64,000 nt of DNA from Methylobacter sp. BlB1 (GCF_015476545.1 NZ_JADMKV010000019.1:1-64000), one strand, 5' to 3'; shown: positions 46,546 to 55,638, numbered from the stretch's first letter. The notes: generated from the letters alone by a model not told the origin. Program-made: numbers and translations.

Positions 46546-47397
46546 ATGAATCCGTCTCAGTGGTTTACCGAGCAAGCTCCAGGTGCAGAATCCGCCTTTT
46601 CGTTAAAATTTAAACAAAAGTTGCACGAGGAGCAATCGGAATATCAATTTATTGAAATTTATGAAACCGAGGATTTCGGCAATTTGATGGTCATCGACGG
46701 CTGCACGATGGTATCAACGCGCGATAACTTCCTCTATCATGAGATGATGAGTCATCCGGTCTTATTCACGCACCCCGATCCGAAACGCGTCTGGATCATC
46801 GGCGGCGGCGACTGCGGCACCTTGAGGGAAATCTTGAAGCACCCGTCCGTCGAACAGGCCGTACAGATCGACATCGACGAGCGCGTCACGCGGCTGGCCG
46901 AAATCTACTTTCCCGAATTGTGCGAATCCAATAACGATCCGCGCGCCGATCTGAAATTCATCGACGGCATCAAGTGGGTGAAAGAAGCCGAGCCTAATTC
47001 CGTAGACATCATCATCGTCGACAGCACCGATCCGGCCGGCCCGGCCGAAGGCCTGTTCAGCAAGGCATTCTACCGCGACTGCTTCAACTGCCTGTCCGAG
47101 CACGGCATGGTCGTGCAGCAAAGCGAATCGCCGCTGTATCACATGAAGCTGATCGGCGAGATGCGCGATGCCATGAGTTCGGCCGGTTTCGAACACCTGC
47201 AGACGCTGTTCTTCCCGCAAGCCATCTATCCGTCCGGCTGGTGGAGCGCCACGATCGCCAGCAAAGCCAGCCTGGCAAAATTCAGGGAACTGGACTCCGC
47301 CAACAAAAATTTTGACACGACTTACTACAATGTCGACATCCATAAGGCTTCACTGGCCCAGCCTGAGTTTTTCAAGAAAGCCCTTGGTTTGAAGTAG
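46546..47397 (+). CDS. speE: Spermidine synthase
   Basis: A 283-residue aminopropyltransferase forming spermidine from putrescine and decarboxylated SAM, releasing methylthioadenosine. Motifs: IGGGDCGTLREIL (usually GGGDGG), VDSTDPAGPAEGLF with the catalytic Asp, and QSESPLYH. The Gly-to-Cys change at GGGDCG is near the cofactor pocket and is minor. Followed after eight bases by a MarR-family regulator, and divergent from speA. The methylthioadenosine product would enter the pathway served by mtnBDC. Confidence 0.94.
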   Translation: MNPSQWFTEQAPGAESAFSLKFKQKLHEEQSEYQFIEIYETEDFGNLMVIDGCTMVSTRDNFLYHEMMSHPVLFTHPDPKRVWIIGGGDCGTLREILKHPSVEQAVQIDIDERVTRLAEIYFPELCESNNDPRADLKFIDGIKWVKEAEPNSVDIIIVDSTDPAGPAEGLFSKAFYRDCFNCLSEHGMVVQQSESPLYHMKLIGEMRDAMSSAGFEHLQTLFFPQAIYPSGWWSATIASKASLAKFRELDSANKNFDTTYYNVDIHKASLAQPEFFKKALGLK

Positions 47398-47405
47398 TCA
47401 GTTGA

Positions 47406-47999
47406 ATGCAGGAATTAAAAAACACCTTTAAATTGATCGAACGCATCAGCATCCTGGTGCGTTCGGAAGAACGAAAAAAGTATGCCGCAGTGGGATTGCA
47501 GCCGATCCACATCCAGGTGCTGGACTATCTGTCCCGCTGCAACTGGTGCAGTGACACGCCCGCGGCCGTGACCGACTATCTGGGCCTGACCAAGGGCACT
47601 GTTTCGCAGACGATACAGGTCCTTGAGCGCAAAGGCTATATCGAGCGCAGCAACGACTCCGAAGACGGGCGCGTCGTGCATCTTTCCCTGTCCAAATCCG
47701 GCGTGCGCCTGCTGGACGAACTGGAAGCGCTCGATGTGTTCGCGCAGGCCGAGAACGCCCTGGCGATCAAACAATACACGACCCTCGGCGATGCCTTGAA
47801 TTCCATGCTGCGGACGTTACAGATAACCAACAATGTCCGGACATTTGGCGTCTGCAACTCCTGCAGCCATTTCAACGAGATCGACAATCATTACCAGTGC
47901 GATCTGGCCCAGGTGCCGTTAAGCCGTCTGGACACCGAAAAAATATGCCGGGAACATAAGCCAGCCGCTGACAGGCCGGTGGAAACAGAGAACGATTAA
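47406..47999 (+). CDS. MarR-family regulator with C-terminal cysteine cluster
   Basis: A 197-residue DNA-binding protein. The winged helix (about 33-110) has the recognition segment TKGTVSQTIQVLERKGYIERS and the wing SEDGRVVHLSLS. Beyond the usual MarR end are C150, C153, C165 and C181 (CNSC...QCDL...ICREH), plus C45 and C48 earlier. Such a set could bind zinc or an iron-sulfur cluster and give redox or metal sensing, which is inference. It starts eight bases after speE and may regulate polyamine genes. Confidence 0.82.
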   Translation: MQELKNTFKLIERISILVRSEERKKYAAVGLQPIHIQVLDYLSRCNWCSDTPAAVTDYLGLTKGTVSQTIQVLERKGYIERSNDSEDGRVVHLSLSKSGVRLLDELEALDVFAQAENALAIKQYTTLGDALNSMLRTLQITNNVRTFGVCNSCSHFNEIDNHYQCDLAQVPLSRLDTEKICREHKPAADRPVETEND

Positions 48000-48058
48000 T
48001 CACAACAGGCCGGCATAGTTAGCCGCCTTTTACCTTTAAGTAAAGAGAGAGATATCCT

Positions 48059-48319
48059 ATGTTTGATCCCAAAGCCCTTGATGATCTTGCCAACCGCCTG
48101 GCCGGCGCCCTCCCTCCGGGTCTGAGCAATCTGAAAGAAGACCTGGAAAAAAGCTTTCACGCCATTTTGCAGGGTGCCTTAGGCAAACTGGACCTGGTCA
48201 CGCGTGAAGAGTTTGAAGTGCAGAAAGCGGTTTTAGCCAAAACCCGCTCCAAGCTTGAAGACCTGGAAAAACGCGTCGCGGCCATGGAGGCACAAATCCT
48301 TGACAAAGCCGACCTGTAA
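48059..48319 (+). CDS. ubiK: Ubiquinone biosynthesis accessory factor
   Basis: An 86-residue protein of the UbiK/YqiC (BMFP) family, which forms coiled-coil trimers and assists the soluble Ubi complex that completes ubiquinone. Features are the N-terminal amphipathic region (FDPKALDDLANRLAGALPPG) and the C-terminal coiled coil (KTRSKLEDLEKRVAAMEAQI). AAAGAGAGA lies upstream of the ATG. It is followed by comM in the same order as in many gammaproteobacteria. Confidence 0.93.
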   Translation: MFDPKALDDLANRLAGALPPGLSNLKEDLEKSFHAILQGALGKLDLVTREEFEVQKAVLAKTRSKLEDLEKRVAAMEAQILDKADL

Positions 48320-48376
48320 AATATCACAGTGCTGTGGGCGCGACTTTAGTCGCCCTCCTGAAATAAACATCAACCC

Positions 48377-49885
48377 ATGGCCTTAGCCGTCATCTACAGC
48401 CGCGGCCGCGCCGGCATCAATGCGCCCTTGGTCACGGTCGAAGTACACGTGGCCAACGGCCTGCCGGCACTATCCATCGTCGGTTTGCCGGAGGCGGCCG
48501 TCAAGGAGAGCAAGGACCGCGTGCGCGGCGCGATCCTGAACTCGCGCTTTGAGTTTCCGGCCCAGCGCATCACGATCAACCTGGCCCCTGCCGATCTGCC
48601 CAAGGAAGGCGGCCGTTTCGACCTGGCCATCGCGCTGGGCATCCTGGCCGCATCCAGCCAGATCCCGACCGCTGGCCTCGACCAGTACGAATGCATCGGC
48701 GAGTTGTCCCTGGGCGGCGAGCTGCGACCGATCAGCGGCGTGCTGCCGATCGCGATACAGGCCCGCAACAACGGCAGGAAACTGCTGCTGCCGCGTGAGA
48801 ATATCGCCGAAGCCGCCTTAGTCAAAGGCATAGAGATTCTGCCGGCCGGCCATCTGCTGGAGGTCTGCGCGCACCTGAGCGGACAAAGCCTGATACAGCC
48901 GGAATTCCCGCAACCTGTATCAGATACGCAGACCGACGGCATCGACTTTGCCGATGTGCATGGTCAGTATCATGTCAAACGCGCCTTTGAAATCGCCGCG
49001 GCCGGCTCGCACAATCTATTGATGCTGGGCCCACCGGGCACCGGCAAGTCGATGCTGGCTTCGCGCCTGCCGACCATTCTGCCGCTGCTGTCCGAACAAC
49101 AGGCCCAGGAAAGCGCCGCCATCGCCTCGATCAGCGACCAGGGGCTCGATGTGGCCAACTGGCTGAAGCCGCCCTATCGCGCCCCGCACCATACGGCATC
49201 GGCAGCGGCGCTGGTCGGCGGCGGCTCCAATCCCCGGCCCGGCGAAATCTCGCTGGCGCACAACGGCGCCCTGTTCCTTGATGAGCTGCCCGAATTCGAC
49301 CGGAAGGTGCTCGAAGTGCTGCGCGAGCCGCTGGAGACCGGCCATATCACGATTTCACGCGCCAGCCGGCAAGCTGATTTTCCGGCCCGCTTCCAGTTGA
49401 TCGCGGCTATGAACCCGTGCCCGTGCGGTTATCTGGGCGATGTCTCGGGCCGCTGCCACTGTACTTCGGAGCAGGTCATGCGTTACCGAGCCAGGGTGTC
49501 AGGCCCGCTGCTCGACCGTATCGACATGCATCTGGAAGTGCCGAGGGTTCCGCATGAGGTCTTGCGCAAAGGCTCACCGGACGGCGAGGAAAACAGCGCA
49601 ACAATCCGGGCACGAGTCGAGGCTGCGCGCAACATTGCCGTCGCGCGCAGCGGCAAGGCCAACGCGGCGCTAACGGCCAAAGAAGTCAAACAGTTCTGCC
49701 CGTTATCCGAGCAGGGCCATCAGCTGCTGGAGCAGGCCATGGACAAATTCGGCCTGTCGCATCGTGCCTATCATCGCATCCTCAAGCTCGCCCGCACCAT
49801 TGCCGATCTGGCCCATTCGGAACAGATAGCAATCGCGCATTTGAGTGAAGCAATCAGTTATCGCAAACTGGATAGAAATATTTAA
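48377..49885 (+). CDS. comM: ComM/YifB Mg-chelatase-like AAA+ ATPase
   Basis: A 502-residue ring-forming helicase that promotes branch migration during natural transformation. An N-terminal Lon-protease-like fold (about 1-170) precedes the AAA+ core with Walker A GPPGTGKSML (near residues 219-228), Walker B LFLDELPEF and a zinc-type Cys cluster (NPCPCGYLGDVSGRCHC). Full family length. With the type IV pilins in this window it is consistent with competence, though pilus genes have other roles. Confidence 0.93.
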   Translation: MALAVIYSRGRAGINAPLVTVEVHVANGLPALSIVGLPEAAVKESKDRVRGAILNSRFEFPAQRITINLAPADLPKEGGRFDLAIALGILAASSQIPTAGLDQYECIGELSLGGELRPISGVLPIAIQARNNGRKLLLPRENIAEAALVKGIEILPAGHLLEVCAHLSGQSLIQPEFPQPVSDTQTDGIDFADVHGQYHVKRAFEIAAAGSHNLLMLGPPGTGKSMLASRLPTILPLLSEQQAQESAAIASISDQGLDVANWLKPPYRAPHHTASAAALVGGGSNPRPGEISLAHNGALFLDELPEFDRKVLEVLREPLETGHITISRASRQADFPARFQLIAAMNPCPCGYLGDVSGRCHCTSEQVMRYRARVSGPLLDRIDMHLEVPRVPHEVLRKGSPDGEENSATIRARVEAARNIAVARSGKANAALTAKEVKQFCPLSEQGHQLLEQAMDKFGLSHRAYHRILKLARTIADLAHSEQIAIAHLSEAISYRKLDRNI

Positions 49886-49908
49886 TGGCTTTTAACCCAC
49901 TCTGTAAG

Positions 49909-50045
49909 GTCGAATTCGCCTAGAGCGCCTGCTTTTGGCATTCGACCCGAAACGCCTGTGCTATTCTTTAATATAGTTTGCAGGCTGGGTTGGTAAATCC
50001 AGCATAAGCGGCTTCAAAATGTTGGGTTTACAAACCCGGTCTACC
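49909..50045. repeat. Two repeat units downstream of comM
   Basis: The stretch 49915-49940 matches 34402-34427 with one mismatch in 26 bases and is bracketed by short GGTCGAATTCG/CATTCGACC arms. The stretch 49979-50045 is a diverged copy of the two-hairpin unit at 36332-36406. The two families lie end to end in the 194-base gap before the next gene. Confidence 0.65.
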
Positions 50046-50079
50046 AGCAATAAGCGGCACCAATCACCAGAGGGGAATC

Positions 50080-50649
50080 ATGAAAAAAAATAGTTTATTG
50101 TTGTTGTCCGTAGGGCTGGCATCGTTCAGCATGAACACCTGGAGCAATGACACGATCTTCAAATGTAGGAATCAGCAAGGCAACATCATTTACCAGAAAT
50201 CGGCCTGCTCGGAGAGTGTTAAAACCGTGTCTTCATGGACATCCGTGATCAAGGAAAAACCGCCCGAAAAAGAACCGGAGAAAAAGCTTCACCGTGAGCT
50301 CGTCGTCAAGCAAGGCGCCAATGGGCATTATTTTCTGGAAGGCTCCATTAACAGCAAGCCCTTGACATTCGTGATCGATACCGGCGCATCGGTCGTCTCC
50401 TTGCCGGTTTCACTCGCTTCCAATGCCGGAATGGCCTGCAAAGATAAAGTCATTGTGGATACCGCCAACGGCCAAACCGACGCCTGCACAGCCGTCATTT
50501 CGGAACTCAAATTCGGGCATTTCGTAGTCAAAAATGCGCCGGCCAGGGTCGTGCCGAACTTAAGCCAGCCCTTGCTCGGCATGAATGTCCTGCAGCAATT
50601 CAACATGAAGCAGGAAAATGGCGAGATGCGTATCTCGGCGCGTGATTGA
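50080..50649 (+). CDS. Exported retropepsin-like aspartic protease with DUF4124 N-terminus
   Basis: A 189-residue protein with a signal peptide (to about WSN, residue 23). A DUF4124-like segment follows (FKCRNQQGNIIYQKSAC), then a linker rich in Lys, Pro and Glu. The retropepsin fold carries the catalytic motif VIDTGASVVSLP (D100) and a C-terminal LLGMNVLQQF. Such single-domain clan AA proteases probably dimerise in the periplasm; substrates are unknown. Preceded by an AGAGGGGAATC binding site. Confidence 0.82.
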   Translation: MKKNSLLLLSVGLASFSMNTWSNDTIFKCRNQQGNIIYQKSACSESVKTVSSWTSVIKEKPPEKEPEKKLHRELVVKQGANGHYFLEGSINSKPLTFVIDTGASVVSLPVSLASNAGMACKDKVIVDTANGQTDACTAVISELKFGHFVVKNAPARVVPNLSQPLLGMNVLQQFNMKQENGEMRISARD

Positions 50650-50702
50650 TGCCCGACAAGCTGTATAATAGGCCAGTTTCAGCCTAAGTTTATATAGTAG
50701 TG

Positions 50703-52754
50703 ATGGCCAAACTGAATCCACAGCAGCAAGCTGCTGTTAAAACCATCGATCATCCTTTATTAGTGCTAGCCGGCGCCGGCAGCGGCAAGACGCGCGTGAT
50801 TACCGAAAAAATCGCCTATCTGATTACCCAAGGCGGCATACCGGCGCGCAATATCGCCGCCGTGACTTTCACCAACAAGGCCGCGCGCGAAATGAAAAGC
50901 CGCGTTTCCAAGCTGCTGGACGACAAGCAATTGCGCGGCCTCAGGGTTTCGACGTTTCACTCGCTGGGCCTGGAAATCCTGCGCTCTGAGCATAAAACGC
51001 TGGGCTACAAGGCCGGCCTGACGCTATTCGACGAACAGGACAAGCTTACCCTGCTGCGCAACCTGATCAGCCATGACAGCAAAAACTGCGATATCGACAA
51101 AGTCGACCATTATTCCTGGCAGATCGGGCAATGGAAAAACGCCTTTGTCACGCCGGAGCTGGCCGTATCGACGGCAACGGCGGAGCAGTACCCGGCGGCC
51201 GTGCTTTACAACGACTATATCCGCAGCCTGAAAGCCTACAACGCCGTCGATTTCGACGACCTGATCCTGCTGCCCGTGCTGCTGTTTCAGGAGCAGCCGG
51301 CCGTGCTGGAAAAATGGCAGAACAAGATCCGCTATCTGCTTGTCGATGAATATCAGGATACGAATATCACGCAGTACCAGCTCGTCAAACTGATTGCCGG
51401 CAATCTAGGCCGGTTTACCGTGGTCGGCGACGATGACCAGTCCATCTACGCCTGGCGCGGCGCCCAGCCCGAAAATCTGGCACAGCTGCAAAAAGACTAC
51501 GCGCGCCTGAAAGTCATCAAGCTGGAGCAGAATTACCGCTCGACCGGTCGCATCCTGAAAGTAGCCAACCATCTGATTGCGAACAATCCACACGCGTTCG
51601 AAAAAAAGCTCTGGAGCGAGCTGGGCTACGGTGATCCGTTGCGCGTACTGAGCCACAAGGACGAAGTGATCGAAGCCCAGCAGATCGTATCTGAAATCAT
51701 CCACCATAAATTCAGGACCGGCAGCAGCTATCAGGATTACGCGATTTTATACCGCGGCAATCACCAGTCGCGGCTGTTCGAGCGCAGCCTGCGCGAGAAC
51801 AACATCCCGTATTTCATCAGCGGCAGCACATCGTTTTTTGCCTATTCCGAAATCAAGGACGTGCTCAGCTACCTGCGCCTGTTCGTCAACCAGGACGACG
51901 ATGCGGCCTTCCTGCGCATCATCAACACGCCGCGTCGCGAAATCGGCCCGACCACACTGGAAAAACTCGGCGACTATGCCAACGAGCGCCATATCAGCCT
52001 GTTCGCGGCCAGCTCCGAATTGGGCCTGACTCAGAAACTGCCCGAAAAAGCCATGCAGCGGCTGACCAAATTCCGCGATTGGGTCATCGATACGGCCGAC
52101 CGCATCGAACGCGGCGACACCTTCGCCGTCATCGAAGCCATGCTGGATCAGATCGGCTACGAGCACTGGCTACGCGAAAACAGCAAGACGCCGGCATCGG
52201 CCGAGCGCAAAATGAAGAACGTTCAGGAACTGATCGACTGGCTCAAGCGCATCAATGACGACTACAGGGATGTAGGAGGTAGAGCAACGCAAGGAGCAGT
52301 TGCCGAAAAAGATAGCGAGGGAAAATCGCTGTCCGAGATCGTCTCCAAAATCATGCTGATGGACATCATGGAACGCAATCAGGAAGAAGAAGCCAGCGAC
52401 CAGGTCAGCCTGATGACCCTGCATGCCGCCAAGGGCCTGGAGTTTCCGCATGTGTTCCTGATCGGCATGGAAGAAAACCTGCTGCCGCATCAAAACAGCA
52501 TCGAAACCGATAACATCGAAGAAGAGCGCCGGCTAGCCTATGTCGGCATCACGCGCGCCCAGCGCACCCTCACGTTCAGCTACTGCACGCACCGGAAGCG
52601 CTACGGCGAGATCAGCGAATGCGAACCCAGCCGTTTCCTGAACGAACTGCCGCCCGACGACCTGGAATGGACCAACAAAAAACAACTGACGCCGGAAGTC
52701 ATCAAGGAGCGCGGCAAGGCCAGTCTTGCACATTTAAAAACAATGCTATCGTAA
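50703..52754 (+). CDS. rep: ATP-dependent DNA helicase Rep
   Basis: A 683-residue superfamily 1A helicase moving 3'-5' on single-stranded DNA, which assists replication fork progress. Walker A AGAGSGKTRVITEKI (near residues 22-36), Walker B VDEYQDTN, motif III GDDDQSIYAWRGA, motif V LMTLHAAKGLEFPHVF and motif VI RRLAYVGITRAQ are intact. The ATG at 50703 is preferred over the in-frame GTG at 50700. A stretch near residues 524-540 (GGRATQGAVAEKDSEGK) appears as an insertion relative to the usual Rep, with codon use unlike its surroundings. TATAAT at 50664-50669 may be the -10 box. Confidence 0.95.
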   Translation: MAKLNPQQQAAVKTIDHPLLVLAGAGSGKTRVITEKIAYLITQGGIPARNIAAVTFTNKAAREMKSRVSKLLDDKQLRGLRVSTFHSLGLEILRSEHKTLGYKAGLTLFDEQDKLTLLRNLISHDSKNCDIDKVDHYSWQIGQWKNAFVTPELAVSTATAEQYPAAVLYNDYIRSLKAYNAVDFDDLILLPVLLFQEQPAVLEKWQNKIRYLLVDEYQDTNITQYQLVKLIAGNLGRFTVVGDDDQSIYAWRGAQPENLAQLQKDYARLKVIKLEQNYRSTGRILKVANHLIANNPHAFEKKLWSELGYGDPLRVLSHKDEVIEAQQIVSEIIHHKFRTGSSYQDYAILYRGNHQSRLFERSLRENNIPYFISGSTSFFAYSEIKDVLSYLRLFVNQDDDAAFLRIINTPRREIGPTTLEKLGDYANERHISLFAASSELGLTQKLPEKAMQRLTKFRDWVIDTADRIERGDTFAVIEAMLDQIGYEHWLRENSKTPASAERKMKNVQELIDWLKRINDDYRDVGGRATQGAVAEKDSEGKSLSEIVSKIMLMDIMERNQEEEASDQVSLMTLHAAKGLEFPHVFLIGMEENLLPHQNSIETDNIEEERRLAYVGITRAQRTLTFSYCTHRKRYGEISECEPSRFLNELPPDDLEWTNKKQLTPEVIKERGKASLAHLKTMLS

Positions 52755-52787
52755 TTTTGCGCGCAATCGGTTAAAATACGCGCTTAC

Positions 52788-52864
52788 GCGCCCGTAGCTC
52801 AGCTGGATAGAGCGCAGCCCTCCGGAGGCTGAGGCCAGAGGTTCGAATCCTCTCGGGCGCGCCA
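52788..52864 (+). tRNA. tRNA-Arg (anticodon CCG)
   Basis: A 77-base cloverleaf. The acceptor arms GCGCCCG (52788-52794) and CGGGCGC (52854-52860) pair fully, with discriminator G and encoded CCA at the end. The anticodon stem CAGCC/GGCTG encloses the loop CTCCGGA with CCG at 52822-52824, reading CGG. The T-arm has GGTTCGAATCC. It lies 33 bases after rep. Confidence 0.97.
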
Positions 52865-53581
52865 TATGACATCCCCTAAAACCGCATTTTTGGTTCTGTG
52901 TTCTGCATGCGCCATGCCTTTTAAAATCCATTAACTCATAAGGATTTTGACCTTTACCCGCATTTGCACTTTTGGCTCATTCCGAGATAAATCAGCGCGC
53001 TTTTGCATTCTGTTTTCCAGAATCTTATACGAATCTTCAAAAGCCATCGGGTATAAAGGCGCACCGTCATGAAAAGCCGCAGGCTGCAGCTCAGGAGACC
53101 GGCTGATCGAATCTTGCACGAGAGACTCCCTCCGGCTTCTTGAAGTTTGTATCTCTTCTCCGCAGTCTCGGCCAAAGGCCAAGATATGCCCAGCTATGGC
53201 ATGAGCAACCTGAAAAAAATTAAAACTTCCATACTGCTGGATCTATAGTCCCACAATTCCTATTCGTTAGGCTGTTCTGGATTTAAGCTGATGCCCGTAT
53301 AACCATCGTTACGGATGATTAATTAACAGTAGGCGAAGTCGCCCCACAGGTTTTAAAACCACTTGTTTCGGCGGTTAAACAGGCAAACTGCGCAAGTCCT
53401 GAAAAGGATAGCATCAACAAAAACCTGAAAACCAGTAACAATTCAGCTCAATCAGCACCTCAGTCTTAAAACTCATCTCATATTGCGCCAAGAGCGGCAA
53501 CTTTCCTGCTTCATTGCTGCCAGTGCGGCATCAACAATTAAGACATCATAAAAAACACTCTAATAAACAACAAGTTAAACT
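52865..53581. other. Gene-poor region after the tRNA
   Basis: No gene is well supported. A minus-strand frame of 83 codons at 52931-53182 has a protein-like middle (SISRSPELQPAAFHDGAPLYPMAFEDSYKILENRM), but no recognised family and no clear binding site; it could be a small gene or a remnant. AGGCGAAGTCGCCC at 53331-53344 repeats the core seen at 34.4 kb. Being next to a tRNA, the region could be an old integration site, but no attachment duplicate of the tRNA 3' end was seen. Confidence 0.4.
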
Positions 53582-53598
53582 TGGCACAAACCTCGCAA
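53582..53598 (+). promoter_or_regulatory. Sigma-54 promoter of the FadL-type channel gene
   Basis: TTGGCACAAACCTCGCA matches the -24/-12 consensus TTGGCACG-N4-TTGCA with GG and GC exactly ten bases apart. Expected transcription start is near 53608, about 90 bases before the ATG at 53700. Confidence 0.75.
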
Positions 53599-53699
53599 TA
53601 GATACTTTCAGGCATAACCTATTTGCCTTCTATTACCCCTATGTGAACAAGTTTGAAGGATGTAGCCGATACATGAAAATGTTTTATTGGAGTTTAAAA

Positions 53700-55067
53700 A
53701 TGAATAATGAATTAATTTCTCTCAAAGATTACCGATGCATAAATTCATGGCGGTTACAGCGAGTATTGTTATTGGCGCTAGCGAGTACGGCATCGCCTGG
53801 CGTATTGGCGCTAAATACCGGAACTGACCTGAATCTGTCTTTAAAGCCCATTGCCGGCGGTATGGCTGGCGCGGCTTATGCCAGGCCGCAAGAAGTTTCT
53901 GCGGCGCTATTTGGCAATCCGGCCGCCTTGACTCAGTTTAAAGGCTTCAATTTTAGCTTAGGTGCGGCAATTCTCGAGCCCGACGTGGACAATTATCAAA
54001 GCAATAACGGCTTCACTAATCACTCCCACAGTCTGGCCCAGAATTACCTCGCGCCGGATATTGCTCTCGGTGCCGAAGTGTTGCCCGGCTTTGTGATCGG
54101 CGCCGGTGTCTCGGTTGACTCCGGCATAGGCGCCGATTATCGTACCCATCCAATCAATGGCGGGGCCGGACTCGGGCTGGGCGGTGCCGGTGCTGGTGGT
54201 GCGGCTACATTGCCTTTGCTTGTGGAATTACTGTCATTAAGTTCCAATGTAGGAGCGGCTTATGAAGTGACACCCGATTTGTCGTTAGGGGCAGCACTAA
54301 CGGTAGGATTCGGCTTAGGCCAATTCGGGACAACCGGCAACACGACGGGACTTAGCGGTTTAACAGGTGATTTTGGAGGGACTACGTCCAGTGTACATGG
54401 TATTGGGATCCGTGGCGCTTTCGGAGCAACTTATCAACTCACGCAGGATGTGAAGTTAAGCGCATCATTAAAATCCCCTTTGCAATACCGCTACAAGAAC
54501 GTATTGTCGACCACGGTAGGCGGCAGTCAAGAATACCAAAGCGTAAAGCTCGATCAACCGTTGGAGTTGACTTGGGGCATAGCAGCCAATGCAACCCCCA
54601 ATCTGTTATTAGAGGCGGACGTAGCCTGGAAAAACTGGTCGAATTCTTCGTTATATAAAGATGTCTACGACGATCAGTTCCTGGCCATGCTGGGTGGCCA
54701 ATATACCCATGGAAACTGGCAATTTCGGTCAGGCTACAGCTATGCCTCGGAGTTGCTCCGCGATAATCCGAATGGCACGGTTGGCGGTTTTAAAGGATTA
54801 GGGACACTCCCTCTTAATACTAGTGTTCCCGGTGTTCTTAATAGCAACGATTTGATTAAAGTCGTACAAACTACTTTAGGCCCGGTCGTTTGGCAGCATA
54901 CAGCTACCGCAGGTCTGGGATACGCCTTTACGCCCAAGTTCAGGCTGGATGCGTTTGCGGCCTATGCATTTGAAGGTTCGGCAGACCGCAGTACACTGGC
55001 TTTAGGCGATTATCATGTTAGTGCTAGCGAATGGGCATTGGGTGCGGGGGCTAATTTCAAATTTTAA
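53700..55067 (+). CDS. FadL/OmpP1-family outer-membrane channel
   Basis: A 455-residue outer-membrane protein for uptake of hydrophobic compounds. The ATG at 53700 follows GGAG by seven bases; the open frame extends 62 codons upstream without support. A long signal region (hydrophobic core VLLLALASTASPGVLA) precedes the FadL motif FGNPAALTQFKGFNFSLGAAI, and the barrel ends with the terminal Phe of GAGANFKF. A sigma-54 promoter lies upstream, as for the following sulfone genes, so I infer uptake of sulfones or related organosulfur compounds. Confidence 0.85.
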   Translation: MNNELISLKDYRCINSWRLQRVLLLALASTASPGVLALNTGTDLNLSLKPIAGGMAGAAYARPQEVSAALFGNPAALTQFKGFNFSLGAAILEPDVDNYQSNNGFTNHSHSLAQNYLAPDIALGAEVLPGFVIGAGVSVDSGIGADYRTHPINGGAGLGLGGAGAGGAATLPLLVELLSLSSNVGAAYEVTPDLSLGAALTVGFGLGQFGTTGNTTGLSGLTGDFGGTTSSVHGIGIRGAFGATYQLTQDVKLSASLKSPLQYRYKNVLSTTVGGSQEYQSVKLDQPLELTWGIAANATPNLLLEADVAWKNWSNSSLYKDVYDDQFLAMLGGQYTHGNWQFRSGYSYASELLRDNPNGTVGGFKGLGTLPLNTSVPGVLNSNDLIKVVQTTLGPVVWQHTATAGLGYAFTPKFRLDAFAAYAFEGSADRSTLALGDYHVSASEWALGAGANFKF

Positions 55068-55191
55068 GTGATGGATGCCGAATAGTCCGCTGTGGAATTA
55101 TTCGGCAAATCCGGCCTGTAGGTCAAATCCGCAGCAGCCGCTTTGCGTTTCGATGCATCCAGTGCTCCTTCGTACGAAAATCCTCAAGTGT

Positions 55192-55500
55192 TCATCTCAT
55201 CGCCCGTAACAGGTACGAACTATCAACCTTAATGCAGGGTGTGCCACGGCCAACGACAACTGTGTGGCCAACACCCGCTTTGCGAATTTCTTCAATAATC
55301 CCATCCAGAATATCTGATCGTCCTGTTTTGATCCCAGCCGACGATTAAGCCATTTGGCGGATTTCATATTCTGGTGTTTCCGGCGTTGCGCCAAAAATCA
55401 TGCAGAAATGTGTTGAAGCGATCTCCGCTTCGGCTAGTGTTCAAGTCACATAAGCAGCAGTCATTGTGCCAAATTTAGGAACTGCCTTATCCTGGATTTG
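55192..55500 (-). pseudogene. Decayed protein gene with in-frame stops
   Basis: Reading one minus-strand frame gives a protein-like string interrupted by a TGA (55441-55443) and a TAA (55345-55347), ending at a TGA at 55192-55194. Pieces include VPKFGTMTAAYVT, TLAEAEIASTHFCMIFGATP and a last part DILDGIIEEIRKAGVG...RGTPCIKVDSSYLLRAMR. Continuity of frame across both stops and normal codon style suggest a recently dead gene. I do not recognise the family. The upstream limit is uncertain because the terminator hairpin lies there. Confidence 0.5.
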
Positions 55501-55515
55501 CCGGTTGTTTATCCA

Positions 55516-55547
55516 AAAACAATTGCCGCTACGGCGGCAATTGTTTT
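55516..55547 (+). terminator. Strong bidirectional terminator with TACG loop
   Basis: AAAACAATTGCCGC (55516-55529) and GCGGCAATTGTTTT (55534-55547) form a perfect 14-base stem closed by the tetraloop TACG (a UNCG-type loop in RNA). Terminal A and T runs allow action on either strand. It isolates the sulfone operon promoter from upstream transcription. Confidence 0.8.
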
Positions 55548-55622
55548 CTGTTATTGCTACGGAAGCGGCACTCAGCTCTATAAATCCCTACGAAAGTAAT
55601 TTAAAAACAATAAGTTATAAAT

Positions 55623-55638
55623 TGGCATGATCGGTGCT
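55623..55638 (+). promoter_or_regulatory. Sigma-54 promoter of the msuE-sfn operon
   Basis: TGGCATGATCGGTGCT carries GG (55624-55625) and GC (55636-55637) separated by ten bases, close to TGGCACG-N4-TTGCT. It lies 73 bases before the msuE ATG. The SfnR-type activator encoded at 61919-63100 is the likely partner. Confidence 0.7.

Noticed and set aside
52788-53581. Integrated island at tRNA-Arg
   Set aside because: No integrase gene and no second copy of the tRNA 3' end were found downstream within the window.
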